A DNA stretch of 64,000 nt from Selaginella tamariscina (Eukaryota; Streptophyta; Lycopodiopsida; Selaginellales; Selaginellaceae), in assembly GCA_003024785.1 (NCBI GenBank), contig PUQB01000154.1, forward strand, positions 52,348 through 116,347, written 5' to 3'. This document shows positions 1-11,042 of the stretch, in pieces. Both the position numbers and the translations under genes were made by a program. Numbering within the stretch: position 1 is the stretch's first letter; every line of letters begins with the position of its first letter. A model generated the notes under the pieces. The model made no database searches. It was not told the DNA's origin and worked only from the letters and a program-made list of their open reading frames with translations.

Positions 1-1134
1 CACCGTTCATGAGTTTGCCTCCATTGAGACTCTCCAGGCACTCCTTGGTAAGAGGGTTTATGTACATGTATACATACATTGTCATATATATATAAAATGG
101 TTTGTATTGTGGCAGCTCTATTAGAGAAGGACCTATGGTCAAGGCAAACAGTACAAGAAGAGATAGTTAAATCGATAAACACAATTTTAAATCTGTTCCC
201 ACAGTATAGAATGACCGAAGTAGCCACCGCAAGCATTCCCTTGTTGATTGGTGCGATGAAGAGTGAATCAGAGATTGCACAAGAAGCAGCACTTGACACA
301 TTGTTTATCTTCACACAAACATGGCCTGCATGCACCGTAGAAGATGGTAATCTCGTTCTCTCTCTCCTCTCTAAAACCAATCTTTCCACAGGTAAAGCAC
401 ATGCAATGCAATGGCAGATGCAATACCTGTTCTTCAGATGCTAATGAGAACAGGTCCGCAGAGGTTCCACGAGCGTATAGAGCTTGTACTACAGTGTTTA
501 CCTGGTAACCTTCTGGTTAACATTAACGGGCAATAACCTGAGGCAATCTATGGGTGGCACCAATGCATTCTGTAAGATTACATTAGGAAACGGTCCCCTC
601 GGCAAACCAGAGTAAGTTTATGTATATACACCGCGTGCGTGTATGTACGTGTCTGTGTTTGGTGTGTGAATATAACACACCGTTTATTCCAGGTTGTATC
701 AACAATAGTGCCCCACAGTGGGAACAGGGTTTGCTGACACGCCTCCTAAGGGTCAGAAGCTGCGTATTTATGCAAAAACAAAGGTGCCTTTGGAAAGGTA
801 TGTATGTGTGCGTGCGTGCGGATGTGTGTTGTGTGTGTGAGAGAGAGAGAGACGCAGTGCTTAAACCCTAAACCCACTATATACATATAAATATATATAT
901 ATATCTATTTATTAAATAAAAATGTACGTGTTTTATATTTAAAATAATAGATAGTAATAAATAAATAAATAACATGTATTTATTACCAGGCTAGTCTCGG
1001 GAAGGTTACTATACAGATTGATCGGGTGGTAATGCTGGGTACACTAAGTGGAGAATATCAGTTAAAAACCCGAGCATAATCTGGACGGAACGCCACGGAC
1101 GTTGGAGATTGAGTTTCAATGGTCAAACCGGTAA
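1..1134 (+). pseudogene. 3' end of a CSI-like (cellulose synthase interactive) ARM/C2 gene, frame-broken
   Basis: This is the end of a gene running in from the left. CSI proteins link cellulose synthase complexes to cortical microtubules; they have many armadillo repeats and a C-terminal C2 domain. I see five exons: 1-47, 116-346, 392-611, 693-797 and 990-1134, with GT donors and AG acceptors. Exons 1-3 encode the last ARM repeats (ALLEKDLWSRQTV, then [19 protein letters not shown] and [13 protein letters not shown]). The C2 domain follows (NAFCKITLGNGP, TPPKGQKL, GKVTIQIDRVVMLG) and ends EIEFQWSNR-stop at 1132-1134, the expected CSI C-terminus. The frame shifts by single bases near 400, 600, 735 and 1070, and there is an in-frame stop near 530. 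It is either a pseudogene or a gene with assembly indels. Family assignment is firm; function is doubtful. Confidence 0.8.
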
Positions 1135-1556
1135 TAATCGATGGCTGTGAACGTTTTGTAAACATTACATCCCAAGCTTGTTGTGTTCATATGCTTTGTA
1201 AGTTTGTAGATGTTTACTAAATATCTAATAAATATATGTTCTTCGCATAATGTGTAAATAATTAAGTTATTAAAGTGTTAATAATGACTAATTTTAATTA
1301 AATAAATATTTATTATAGTGTTGCTTTTAGAGCATCAGACAATATTAAAATTTTAAAGTTATGTGAATTTTAAGTGCAAAATAACTGTTTAAATTAAAGA
1401 AACTTTAGTATTTTTTAAATTACACAATTAATTTAGAATCAATTTGTGACTGGTTGTTAATGATTTTTAAGAGATTAGAATGTGTGCGTGTATGAGCAAA
1501 AATTGTTGGTTAAAAAAGCCGCGTATAGTATATAGAATACATTTTTTAGATCAACA
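1135..1556. other. AT-rich spacer
   Basis: The stretch between the CSI-like stop codon and the gypsy LTR is AT-rich. I see no coding potential and no clear polyadenylation signal that stands out from the background. Confidence 0.6.
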
Positions 1557-1748
1557 TGAAAGAGCAAATATATAAAATGAAATGTCAGATACTATTCAAT
1601 TACAAAACCCTGCTTATATACAGGAGACCTCCTGTCATGTGGCACACATGCGACATGTGGCACTGACACATGGGGGCCAGATCACCACCCATGTGTCACT
1701 ACGCATGTGTGTATATACGGTATATTAACTAATATACAGTATCTTACA
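1557..1748 (-). repeat. 3' LTR of gypsy copy 1 (192 bp)
   Basis: It begins TGAAAGAGCAAATATATAAA and ends AGTATCTTACA on the plus strand. It matches the right LTR at 6203-6449 but is 55 bp shorter, because it lacks a duplicated block present in the right copy. Confidence 0.85.
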
Positions 1749-4700
1749 CTATCCTCCCCTTGCGGCTGTGTGAGCTGGGCCATCTAAGGTATGACCAAAT
1801 GTACTCAACGAGTCTCGAACGACAAACCGTTTCATTCGAACCACGTGAACTATCTCAACCTCATGAGATCCCACCAACTGTACTTGATATACCTGAGGAC
1901 CAACCTTTCGGAGTACTCGGTAGGGACCAAGCCACTTTGTAATAAACCAGTTGCAAGCCCAGGTGCAGTCAGCTTGGGAAAACGTACCAGGACTAAGTCA
2001 CCGTCAGCAAAATCTGGTGGAATTTGATGTCGTGCATTGTAAGAAGATTGCTGCCGCATTTGAGCTCGACCAAGATGTTCAGCAGACTCTGCACGCAGAA
2101 GAGGCAAAACAGCATCCAAATGTCGAGCCCACATCTTTGCATCCTCGGCACGTGGCAGATTCGATGATAACCCCAATTCACTAGGCAACTTAGGATCATA
2201 TCCATACAATGCCTTGAATGGAGAGATACCAATCGAACTCTGAATGCCTGTTACATAAGCAAATCTCAAACATCGCAAATACCAATCCCAGTCCGTGTGA
2301 TTGAAGTTCACATACTTCGAGATCATACCCTTGAAGGTCCGATTCAATCGCTCCACCAAACCATCAGTTTGTGGATGATACGGAGAGGCAAATGAATGTT
2401 TTACCCCTAACCTCTCACACAACACTCGGAATACCTCTGCAATGAAAGCGGGGCCATTGTCTGATAACATCCGCTCTGGACAAGAATGCTGCAAAACCAC
2501 ATTATCGAACAGAAACAAAGCTGTTGACATGGCAGTTGCATCCGGAAGAGCACCAACCTCCACCCATCGAGTTAAATAATCGGATACAACAATGATGTAC
2601 TGGTTACCTTGAGAAGAACGTGGAAAAGGTCCCATTAAATCCACTGCAATTAACTCAAAAGGGCGAGAGACATTGATGGATTCCAACATCCCATGGCCCG
2701 AGTCGTAGAGGAATTCCGAGTTTGACAAGTGGGACAGCTTTGAATATACCTGATCACATCACCACGCATGCTGGCCAATAAAATGATCGGCGCAGCTTCT
2801 CCAACACTCGTTGGTGACCAAGATGACCTCCAACAATAGGTGAATCATGATATGCTCGAAGAAGGTGTGGAACATATGTAGAGGGTACAGCCAAACGCCA
2901 TCTGTCCTCTGGATTTGTCCCAATAAAATACAATAAACCATCCTGAAGTCGAAACTGAGCATGATATTGTCGAAACCGAGGTTCGGAAGACGGATTTGCA
3001 AACGCATCGCGTAATTGCCTCGTCCATGGTTCATGTTTTTGAGCATCCTGCCACTGTTCCAAGGATGGTAAGTCGGCATCGAATACCTGAGGGGCTTGTA
3101 TCAAACCGAAGCTGCAACTACTGCATGAGCAGGCAAAGTGGAATCGGAGAGGGGTGCTCGAGAAAGTGCATCCGCATCCACCATTGTTCGCCCAGGCCTG
3201 TGCACCACCTTAAAGTTATATACCTGGAGACGTAATGCCCATCTGGCTACGCGACCCACTAAATTCTTCCGTTTTAATAAGGAAGTGACAGCAGCATGAT
3301 CACACTCCAAAAGTGTTTCACTCCCATGTAAGTAGGCATGAAGTCGTTCAAAACCCCAAACAGCAGCAAGGCATTCTTTTTCAGTAGTGGAATAATTCCG
3401 CTCAGCCGGCGTGAGTACTCGACTAATGTAAGCCACCGGGTGTCGAATTGAAGAATCCACAGCATCAGTTTGCATCAATACACCACCAATACCAACATCT
3501 GAGGCATCTACTCGTAAAATGAACGGACGAGTAAAATCTGGGTATTGAAGCAATGGTGGAGTTGTCAGGAACTCTTTTAACTGGTCAAATGCCTGCTGAC
3601 ACCTGCGAGTCCACCTGAAAGATACCTGTGGACGAACTAACTCCCGAAGAGGGGCAGTTCGATCAGTGAGATGATCGATGAATCGACCCAAGTACTGCAC
3701 CGTGCCCAAGAAACGTGGACTTCCTGTACTGTACGGGGACGAGGACTCTCGAACAGCTCGCAACTTCATTGGATCCACCTGTAAACCCTCTCGAGATATA
3801 CGGTAACCCAAGTAAGTGGTGTCGGTCGAACCAAACACACACTTTTCAAGTTTCAACTTCAGGCCAACTTCTCGAAATCGATCAAGAACGCGCCGTACAT
3901 CACGAATGTGATCCTCCCAAGAACCAGACCCATGAATGAGCACATCGTCGATAAAATCGGCAGTGATATCAGGCATATCGGAAAGAAGCTCATCCATCAT
4001 GCGTTGAAAGGTGGCAGGAGCTGAAGTCAATCCAAAAGGCATGACCAAAAACTCGTAAAGACCAAATGGTGTCCGGAAGGCCGTTTTTGGAATATCCTTC
4101 CTCAGCCATAGGAACCTGCCAATATCCTGATGCCAAATCCAACTTAGTAAACCATCGACTCTGACCCAAACGATCTAATAGATCGGCAGAGTTCGGAAGT
4201 GGATAGACATCTTTGATGGTAACATCGTTAAGAGGTCGGTAATCCACACAAAATCGGAGAGATCCATCAGGCTTGGGAACCAAATGAGGTTCACATGCCC
4301 ATGGACTCCGTGACGGACGACACACTCGTTTACCAATCATATCAGTAACAGCTGTTCGCATGGCTGATAACTCCTTTGGTGACCTGCGTCGAACCGGGAC
4401 TTTGAAAGGCTTTGCATTGCCGGTGGGTATACAGTGTCGAGTCTTCACACGTGCACCTTGGGACAGATCAAATTTGAACAAACTTGCATACTGTTTCTTA
4501 AGTTGTTCGATGCAGTGTGCTCGACACTCAGGTGACGGATCCGGCATTTGAACCTGTTGAGATGAACACCACCCCAAGACCGGAATCAAAGGAGCTGTAT
4601 GCGTGATACAAACAGCAACAAACTTCTCTGGACGTAAAGGAACAGACTGCAAAGACACAGACTCCAAGCGTAATACAGGAGGAGAGAGTGAAAAATCACA

Positions 4701-5098
4701 TGTACCTTTCGACTGCTTTAACCAATCACATCCCAGAATGATGTCAAAGACCTGGGAAGGGACAACCCTAAGAGACCCAGAGGGAAACTTACAGTTGGCA
4801 CCCATAACCAGTAGTCGAAGTGGTGTACTGTGATACTGCACGAGACTGCCCATTACCATATAAAATGTGCAAGACCTTATCTGCTCGTCTCAAGGGTAAT
4901 GAGCACCGATGCGCCAGAGAAGTAGTTATGGAAGACATACTAGATCCTGTATCCACAAGTACTGTGACTGAAACATCATTCACTCGTGCAGAAAATGTGA
5001 AAACTGGATGATTTGGTGGAACTTGCAACCCTTGATATGCATAGCGGAAAAAACATGGAGGTGGAGTTTCCATCGCACGGGATCCCTCCGTCGCCCGT
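1749..5098 (-). pseudogene. Gypsy copy 1 pol (protease, RT, RNase H, integrase), frame-broken
   Basis: Reading from 5098 downward, the protease has VLVDTGSS (near 4960). The reverse transcriptase has KLDLASGYWQVPM, MPFGLTSAPATF and FIDDVLI in place of the usual YIDD. RNase H carries VDASDVGIGGVL. The integrase has a GHLGHQRVLEKLRRSFYWP zinc region, then AVDLMGPFP, SDNGPAF and GLVERLNRTF of the DDE core. The reading frame changes near 4050, 3100 and 2740, where zinc-region and core segments are joined out of frame. The C-terminus (DGPAHTAARGG) stops at 1749-1751, directly against the LTR, so the polypurine tract lies inside the coding sequence. Identity as gypsy pol is certain; activity is not expected. 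Confidence 0.88.
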
Positions 5099-5102
5099 AC
5101 GA

Positions 5103-6000
5103 TTACTGGTTTTCCGCAACAGATCCACCCGCAAGAGAAGCGTCATCATCTGGAAGCTCATCATCAGACATAATGGCCGCCACAGGTACACCATCCGGAA
5201 CATATGGTCGCCAGCCTGGATGTGGTGGACGCCAATCAGGATACACATCGCATGCCCGCCAAGTATGTCCAGGTGCCCAACAGGCCCAACAATGAACTTG
5301 ATTGGGTTGACCTGCATTGTTCCGATTCCTCCTGTCACGAATCCGTGGATTTTGACCACCACGGGCAGGAACTGGAGCAGGTGCAGGACGATTTCGTGGA
5401 GGTGGTCCACGGGGTGGGCCCCGAGGTCGACCACGAAAGGCTTGTCGTGCGGGCACATATGCAGCAGCATCAACCTCCATTGGATCAGCACGCTAAAGAG
5501 GAGCAGGTAACCCAAGGGGAACACGGCCCTCACCAGGCACCAACTCAAAACGTTGAGCTAGTGCAAAAGCTTCCTCCAATGTGGTAGGACGAAGAGCCCG
5601 AACGAATCGAACAAGTTCGGGTCGCATAGTTGGCCATAACATACCGAGCTTAATGGCTCAGGCATGTTAGGATATGCACGCCGACTAAATCCCCGAACCT
5701 AATACTGAATGCATAAAGACTCACCAGATGTTGTCATATGCATGCAATTGTTGGAAAGCATCATCTGAATCTCAACTTTGCCAAACGTACGTTTGAGACA
5801 TTCCTTCAACCGATTACTATTGGCTTGAATCCTGCAGCCAATCCATTATACCACTTGAGCGCAGGGCCTTCCAAAATGTAGGGAATTCTCTAGAGCACGG
5901 GCTCATCCCAACCATGGTAACGAACAATAACTGGAAATGATCAAACCATGGTATACATCATCTCCCGGATCACCACAAAAAGATTGGGTCGAACCCTCGG
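5103..6000 (-). pseudogene. Gypsy copy 1 gag with CCHC zinc knuckle
   Basis: The region encodes the nucleocapsid part of gag. A CX2CX4HX4C knuckle (CWACWAPGHTWRAC) sits at about 5250-5291. It follows a basic Arg/Gly/Pro-rich stretch (FRGRPRGPPRGPPPRN), typical of nucleic-acid-binding gag tails, and precedes an acidic linker (DDELPDDD) toward the protease. The N-terminal capsid half (5480-6000) is homologous to gypsy copy 2 but is split among frames by small indels. Confidence 0.75.
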
Positions 6001-6202
6001 TTTGTGGCCTGTGAAGAAGACAAAGAAGCACTAGAAACAGATCCCCCGGCAAGAGGCTCAGGCGGGGAAGATAAGATGAACCCTCAACAAAACGCTCCAA
6101 CATCAATAGCAGTAGCAATAATGCTAAAAGCCGTCTCCATTTATTATCATGGAAACAAGAAAAGGAAGAGGCAGAAGAAAAGAATACCCAACTTTCCACC
6201 AA

Positions 6203-6449
6203 TGAAAGAGCAAATATATAAATGAAATGTCAGATACTATTCAATTACAAAACCCTACTTATATACAGATACCTCAGATATCCTGCCATGTGGCACACAT
6301 GCAACATACAGGATACCTCCTGCCATGTGGCACACATGCAACACGTGGCGCTGACACATGAGGCCAGATCACCACCCATGTGTCACTACGCATGTGTATA
6401 TATACACATGCGTATGTACGATATGTTACCTAATATACAGTATCTTACA
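6203..6449 (-). repeat. 5' LTR of gypsy copy 1 (247 bp)
   Basis: It matches the left LTR but has an extra internal duplication: the CTGCCATGTGGCACACATGC block occurs twice at about 6279-6340. It also holds a perfect 28-bp palindrome at 6387-6414 centred on TATATA. Confidence 0.85.
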
Positions 6450-6489
6450 AACAGTTTAAAATGTAATTAATTTATAAACCCTGGGACAG

Positions 6490-8815
6490 TTAATTGATCT
6501 TATTGTTTCTCATCACCCTTGGCTTCCCACTGGCACCTTGTGCTGACAAGATCCAGTTGATGCAATCTCTCATGTTGTTTGGGATAGATCTCAACTTTAA
6601 CGCGCGCTGCAAAGCTGCTTGCCTCTCTAATCCATTATAAAGTCCCTCCACAAACAAAAAGGAAAGTGCGAGCGAGCACCAATCATCACGATACTGAAAC
6701 CCCTTCTCCTCCTCGAAGAATGGACACTCGAAGCAGGGAGTTCCAACACGTTGCCGGAGCACTTCCGTTGGCTCGTCAATGAAACAGGATGCATCGAAAT
6801 CGTTCAACTTCAGCTGCCCATCAAATATCAGAAGGTTAGCCGGCTTGACATCCCTGTGATATACACCTCTCGCGTGTATGCCATAAACAGCTTTCTCGCC
6901 ATTGTCCCAGAGTTGCTCATAGTTGCTCACCAAATCTCCACGGTGCATTGGACGTCCATAGCCACTCAGAGCCATCCACCTCAACCCCTCTCCTGCACCT
7001 ATCACGACCCCGCAGTAGTTCGGCTCCAACATGGACCTGATGTAAGGTAAACTGTCCACACTGAGGTGGATCTCACACTCCCTCGAATCCTCCTCTCCTC
7101 TGAAACTTTGACGACAGAAGGCTCTGTACCCCTCCGCAACACAATGGACTTGTAACCGTCTGAAATGACTGTCGCTCCAGTTAAGTCAAGTTCCACATTA
7201 TCATCATCTCGTATGAGCTGAATAGGAGCCAATGGGATGTTCAGCTTTGAGCAGAGAGTGTCCACAAACCTCACTAACAGCCGAAAGCCGGGTTCAGGTC
7301 GTGCAGGAACTACATCCTGCAACGTCGCCTCTGTGTCAACTTTGTCAAGCTGCGTTATGTCGAACAGCAGGTTCCTCCGGTCCCAAGATTTTGACACAGG
7401 GAACTCAGGTGCCACCTGAAGCGATTGAACCTGACCGTTCTCCCCATAAGTGAAAAGAGCAAACCACAGACGTTCAATCCTCTCTACAAACAAGCCAAAG
7501 TGCCAAGTTGAGCATCTTTCATGTTGCACTTAAGCATCTTGGCAAACCCGTCCTTATTGCTGTCTATCCACCAGTTGGATCGCCTGGTACAGTGCACCGG
7601 AAGGTGCTTTTAAGTTCGCTGGGCTGAGAAGTGTTGCGTGCCCGCAAACATATATCCTCCCCAGCAGATCCTTGATGAACGTCTTTAAAGAACTCGATGT
7701 CAGGCTGGCCTGACGAGGCTCCAAGGCAGAATTGAAGAAACAATGGATGGATGGTACCTCCAAATCGTTCTGATTCTTTGCCCGACTTCTCCTCATCTTC
7801 AAAACTTTCTCCAAAGAAGCGCTTTAGCTTCGAACAGCAAAAAGTGTAGATACCGGAATTCAGCAACCAGACCGCAACGGCTGCAAGAGTTCGTCAATGT
7901 CAACGGTGGTCCTTGGCACCTGCCTTTTGACAACTTGCTCTTCCCACAAAGTCAACAACTCAGGACATGCTTCAAAAGGTATGGTAGCCAAGGAAGAGTT
8001 TCCGTATGATAGTCTGCTGTCGTGAACTCTGTCCTGTTCTAAACCCTGAAGCCTTAACTCAAGATCGAACGAGGTAGTATCACCAGCCCTTCTGACATGC
8101 AAAACGAAGACTTGTGGCAATTCCCTGTGTACCAGTTCACTCAGCTTCCACCAAATGCCATCACTAACCTGCATTTCTTCAAAATTCTTACTTTTCAACC
8201 ACCTCCATAATTCAGTCGTGCTGTCGATGTTCGAGGAACTGCCTGAAAGACTTGGCCTGGGTGGATGCAAATCCTGCGCCCGTCTGGATTATATCCCAAG
8301 TATGCCTTCAGTTCAGCTGTACCCTGTTCAGTCATATCGTTCTGAAACAGAATGTCAGTTCCGGGAGAGAGCAATTAATAGTCACTTACTCGAGGCAGCT
8401 CCTCGAGGTTGGACGGTTCCGCTTGAGCCCTGCTGAATAAGAAACTTGTTGCTCAGGAATCAAGAGAGAAGTCTGCTGAGGAATCTCTGACTGTCCAGTA
8501 TTTGTTGTGAAATCTGCCCCGCTCCATTTCCAAAGCAGACTGTACGGCCCTGCTTGGCCAAATTGAGAGTGTTGTCGAGCCATCGCCGGCAAGGTCTGTT
8601 GCTGAGAGAAGCTATGCTGTACCGGGGGATATTGGGGAGTCCAATACAGCAGTGGAGAGCATACTGCGGATGTGAAGCCAAACCATACCGTATCCAGCCT
8701 GCGGTTGCAATCTCGTTTCCGAGGGATATCCTCCATACCCATCTGGGGTAAGCATACCCAGCCTGCGGATGTCCTATAGCATCCGGCCATTGTCTATTCC
8801 GATCCTGCGCCATTC
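6490..8815 (-). pseudogene. Kinase-like gene, copy A (DFD-type kinase domain, Gln/Pro-rich N-terminus)
   Basis: On the minus strand the protein would start with a Gln/Asn/Pro-rich segment (QYPPVQHSFSQQQ). A domain of unknown type follows (ELWRWLKSKNFEEMQV), then a middle region with QPDIEFF and SELKSTF. Last comes a protein-kinase domain with a likely ATP lysine in SVVKVSEE, the catalytic loop HRDVKPAN (about 6858-6835) and NDFDAS at the magnesium site (about 6800), where DFG is usual. GTPCFECP resembles the activation-segment end. An intron of about 50 bp (GTAAGT...TTTCAG) falls near 8342-8395, matching copy B. Frames change near 8270, 7840, 7540 and 7050, with stops between, so it looks decayed. 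The layout resembles Crinkler/RHS-type nuclease-kinase effectors, but that is inference. Confidence 0.6.
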
Positions 8816-11042
8816 TACCGAAACCCTAGCCTGTGGAGCTGAATCAAGAGGTTGTTTTGTATTCTTTTAATTTAATTCTATTAATTATTATTCGTATATA
8901 ACTGTAATGCTGTGTGTTAAATTCTAATATGACGCTTATTTGTATTTATAAATTAATATGTAAGGTAACTTACGTATTTACCGTATTACCTTACAGATAT
9001 TATAATAATTTTTCCTTCTATTTTAATTTTATATTATATCCCCATATATGAATGCCCCATCCAAACGGTCGATATCCATCCGACGTTCATAAACTCACAT
9101 ATGACAGTTGTGTTATCTTAAATTCATCAGATTAATAATAATAATTAGTTAAGGGTTCAACTTAGAATAAATTATTAAATTAAAAATAATAATTATGTTA
9201 AGAGTCATTAAATAGTTATAGGTAAATTTAAAATCTTAAAAATAAATTTATTAAGTTAAAGATAACAATTGAGTTAAGGTTAATGTAGGGGTCATTAAAT
9301 AATTAAGCACTGGATAAATCTAAAAGATTAAGGATAAATTTAATAGGTTAAGGGTCTAACTTAAAATTAGATTAAAAATAATAATTAAGTTAAGGGTCGT
9401 GTTAGGAATAACAATTGAGGTAAGGTTGATTAAATAATAAATTATTAAAATAGTTAATCCCACATTAATTGTGTACACTTCAAATATATTCTAATTTTAT
9501 TTTCTCTCGCAAATTTCATAAATTATATAAAATTTTATATTCAATTTTAAAATTATGTAAAGTAATATGCATATCTATGTAAAAAGACTATAGAAATTTA
9601 AAAAGTAATACTATGATAGCCAGCAAATTAGAACTTTACTATTAGTACTAAATTATTAATTATTTTAAAAGTATTAACATTAAATATTTATTCCTATATG
9701 TGTTTAGTAATGATTAATGTAATTAGTTTAGCTATTACTAAATAATTACTAATAATTACGATACTCTGTTTTTATATCAAGGTTTTAAAATGTTATTATC
9801 TTTTATTGCGATAACATTGTCTTCATTATACTAAATGTTTATTACACATTATAAAATTATTTGATTTAAATTTACTTAAAAAGATATATTATATATAGAA
9901 AGTTTAATATTGTAGTTGCTAAATTCCATATTCCAGATATTTGTTAAATAATGAATTGATATTTATATATACTGTATATATATTATCTGTTACTACTATT
10001 TTTAATAATACATAGTACTAATATTAGTAAAACAGTAATTTACTAGTAATTACTATATTTATATTCTATCAAGAAAGTTGAAAACCCTTATTATACATTA
10101 AATGCTTACTTATAATATAAAATAATATAATTTGATTTATTTAAATTTTATTTAAAATATGGTTTTATTATTTTTGTATCAAAAATACTTAATATTGTAA
10201 TATATATAATTACCACATCTGACTCTTATTGATAATAAATAATTTATTTATATATCAAATAATAATATTTTTTACTACTATAAACATTGAAATAAATAAT
10301 TTATACTATATAAATTCAATTTAATATAAGCATGCTATATTTAGTAATGTTATAATATATTCATAATTTATAGCTATAGCTATTTACTAAAACTTATTAA
10401 GTATTTTAAAACTACTAAAACTATCAATAGTGAATTCATATTTATATTCAGTAATATAATTATTACTGTGACATATTTAGTTATGACAAGTTCACATTTC
10501 CATATAAAATGCACTTAATTTAATTTGCAGTTTTACATCTTTAGTCAATTAATTAATCTTTAACTCCCAATAACTTCTGCATTACCAAAGTTCTCATCTG
10601 CAGTTTACCTGGATCAATGTTGTGTGTGTGTATGTGTAGGCAAACCATTGGTACAGCTTTTTAGATAATAAATTGAAAGCCATGTCTAAATTTTAATTAT
10701 ATAACATACATATTATATATTGACTTAATTTTCATATGTCTAAAAGAAAATAAATTTAAAAGTCAACACCTACAAACTACACTGGAGCAAGATTGATATA
10801 TATCTATCACACAAGCCAGATACTGATCACATTGTCACTGATTTTGTGACAAAAAAGACAAATAGTATATCTAATCAATATATCAATATGTAGTTTTTTT
10901 AGCAAATAAATATATTTTTAATAATAAGTAATTAAACACTTCAGGTTAAATATTAAAGTTAATATTAAAAGTTTTAAAATGAATATCATATTTTAATTAA
11001 TGATATTAATTAAATATGCGGACAAATTAGTGCTCTTCTTTT
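8816..11042. other. AT-rich spacer between the two kinase-like copies
   Basis: About 2.2 kb of AT-rich DNA without convincing coding sequence. It includes a tract of degenerate short repeats at 9110-9460 and a small (TG)n run near 10620. Nothing else is recognisable. Confidence 0.6.
9110..9460. repeat. Degenerate short tandem repeat tract (AATAATTAAGTTAAGGGT-like)
   Basis: The words AATAATAATTAAGTTAAGG and AAATTTATTAAGTTAA recur with variation about every 40-60 bp. A similar tract is present at 46850-47090, so this is a dispersed low-complexity family. Confidence 0.55.

Larger units (their letters stand above)
1557..6449 (-). mobile_element. Ty3/gypsy LTR retrotransposon, copy 1 (both LTRs, frame-broken)
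   Basis: The element reads on the minus strand. LTRs with TG...CA ends (written on the plus strand) lie at 1557-1748 (3' LTR) and 6203-6449 (5' LTR). The bases AACA flank both sides (1553-1556 and 6450-6453), an apparent target duplication of at least 4 bp. A polypurine tract (GCAAGGGGAGGATAG on the minus strand) abuts the 3' LTR. Domain order is gag zinc knuckle, protease, reverse transcriptase, RNase H, integrase, which is the Ty3/gypsy order. I see no chromodomain after the integrase. Several single-base frame breaks make the copy inactive as written. Confidence 0.9.

Noticed and set aside
852..876. Telomere-like CCCTAAA words
   Set aside because: Only two units in an intron; also a short CCTTAAA run near 16278. 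There is no array.
1749..2030. A chromodomain after the gypsy integrase
   Set aside because: The C-terminus after the integrase tail is short and has no chromodomain aromatic pattern.
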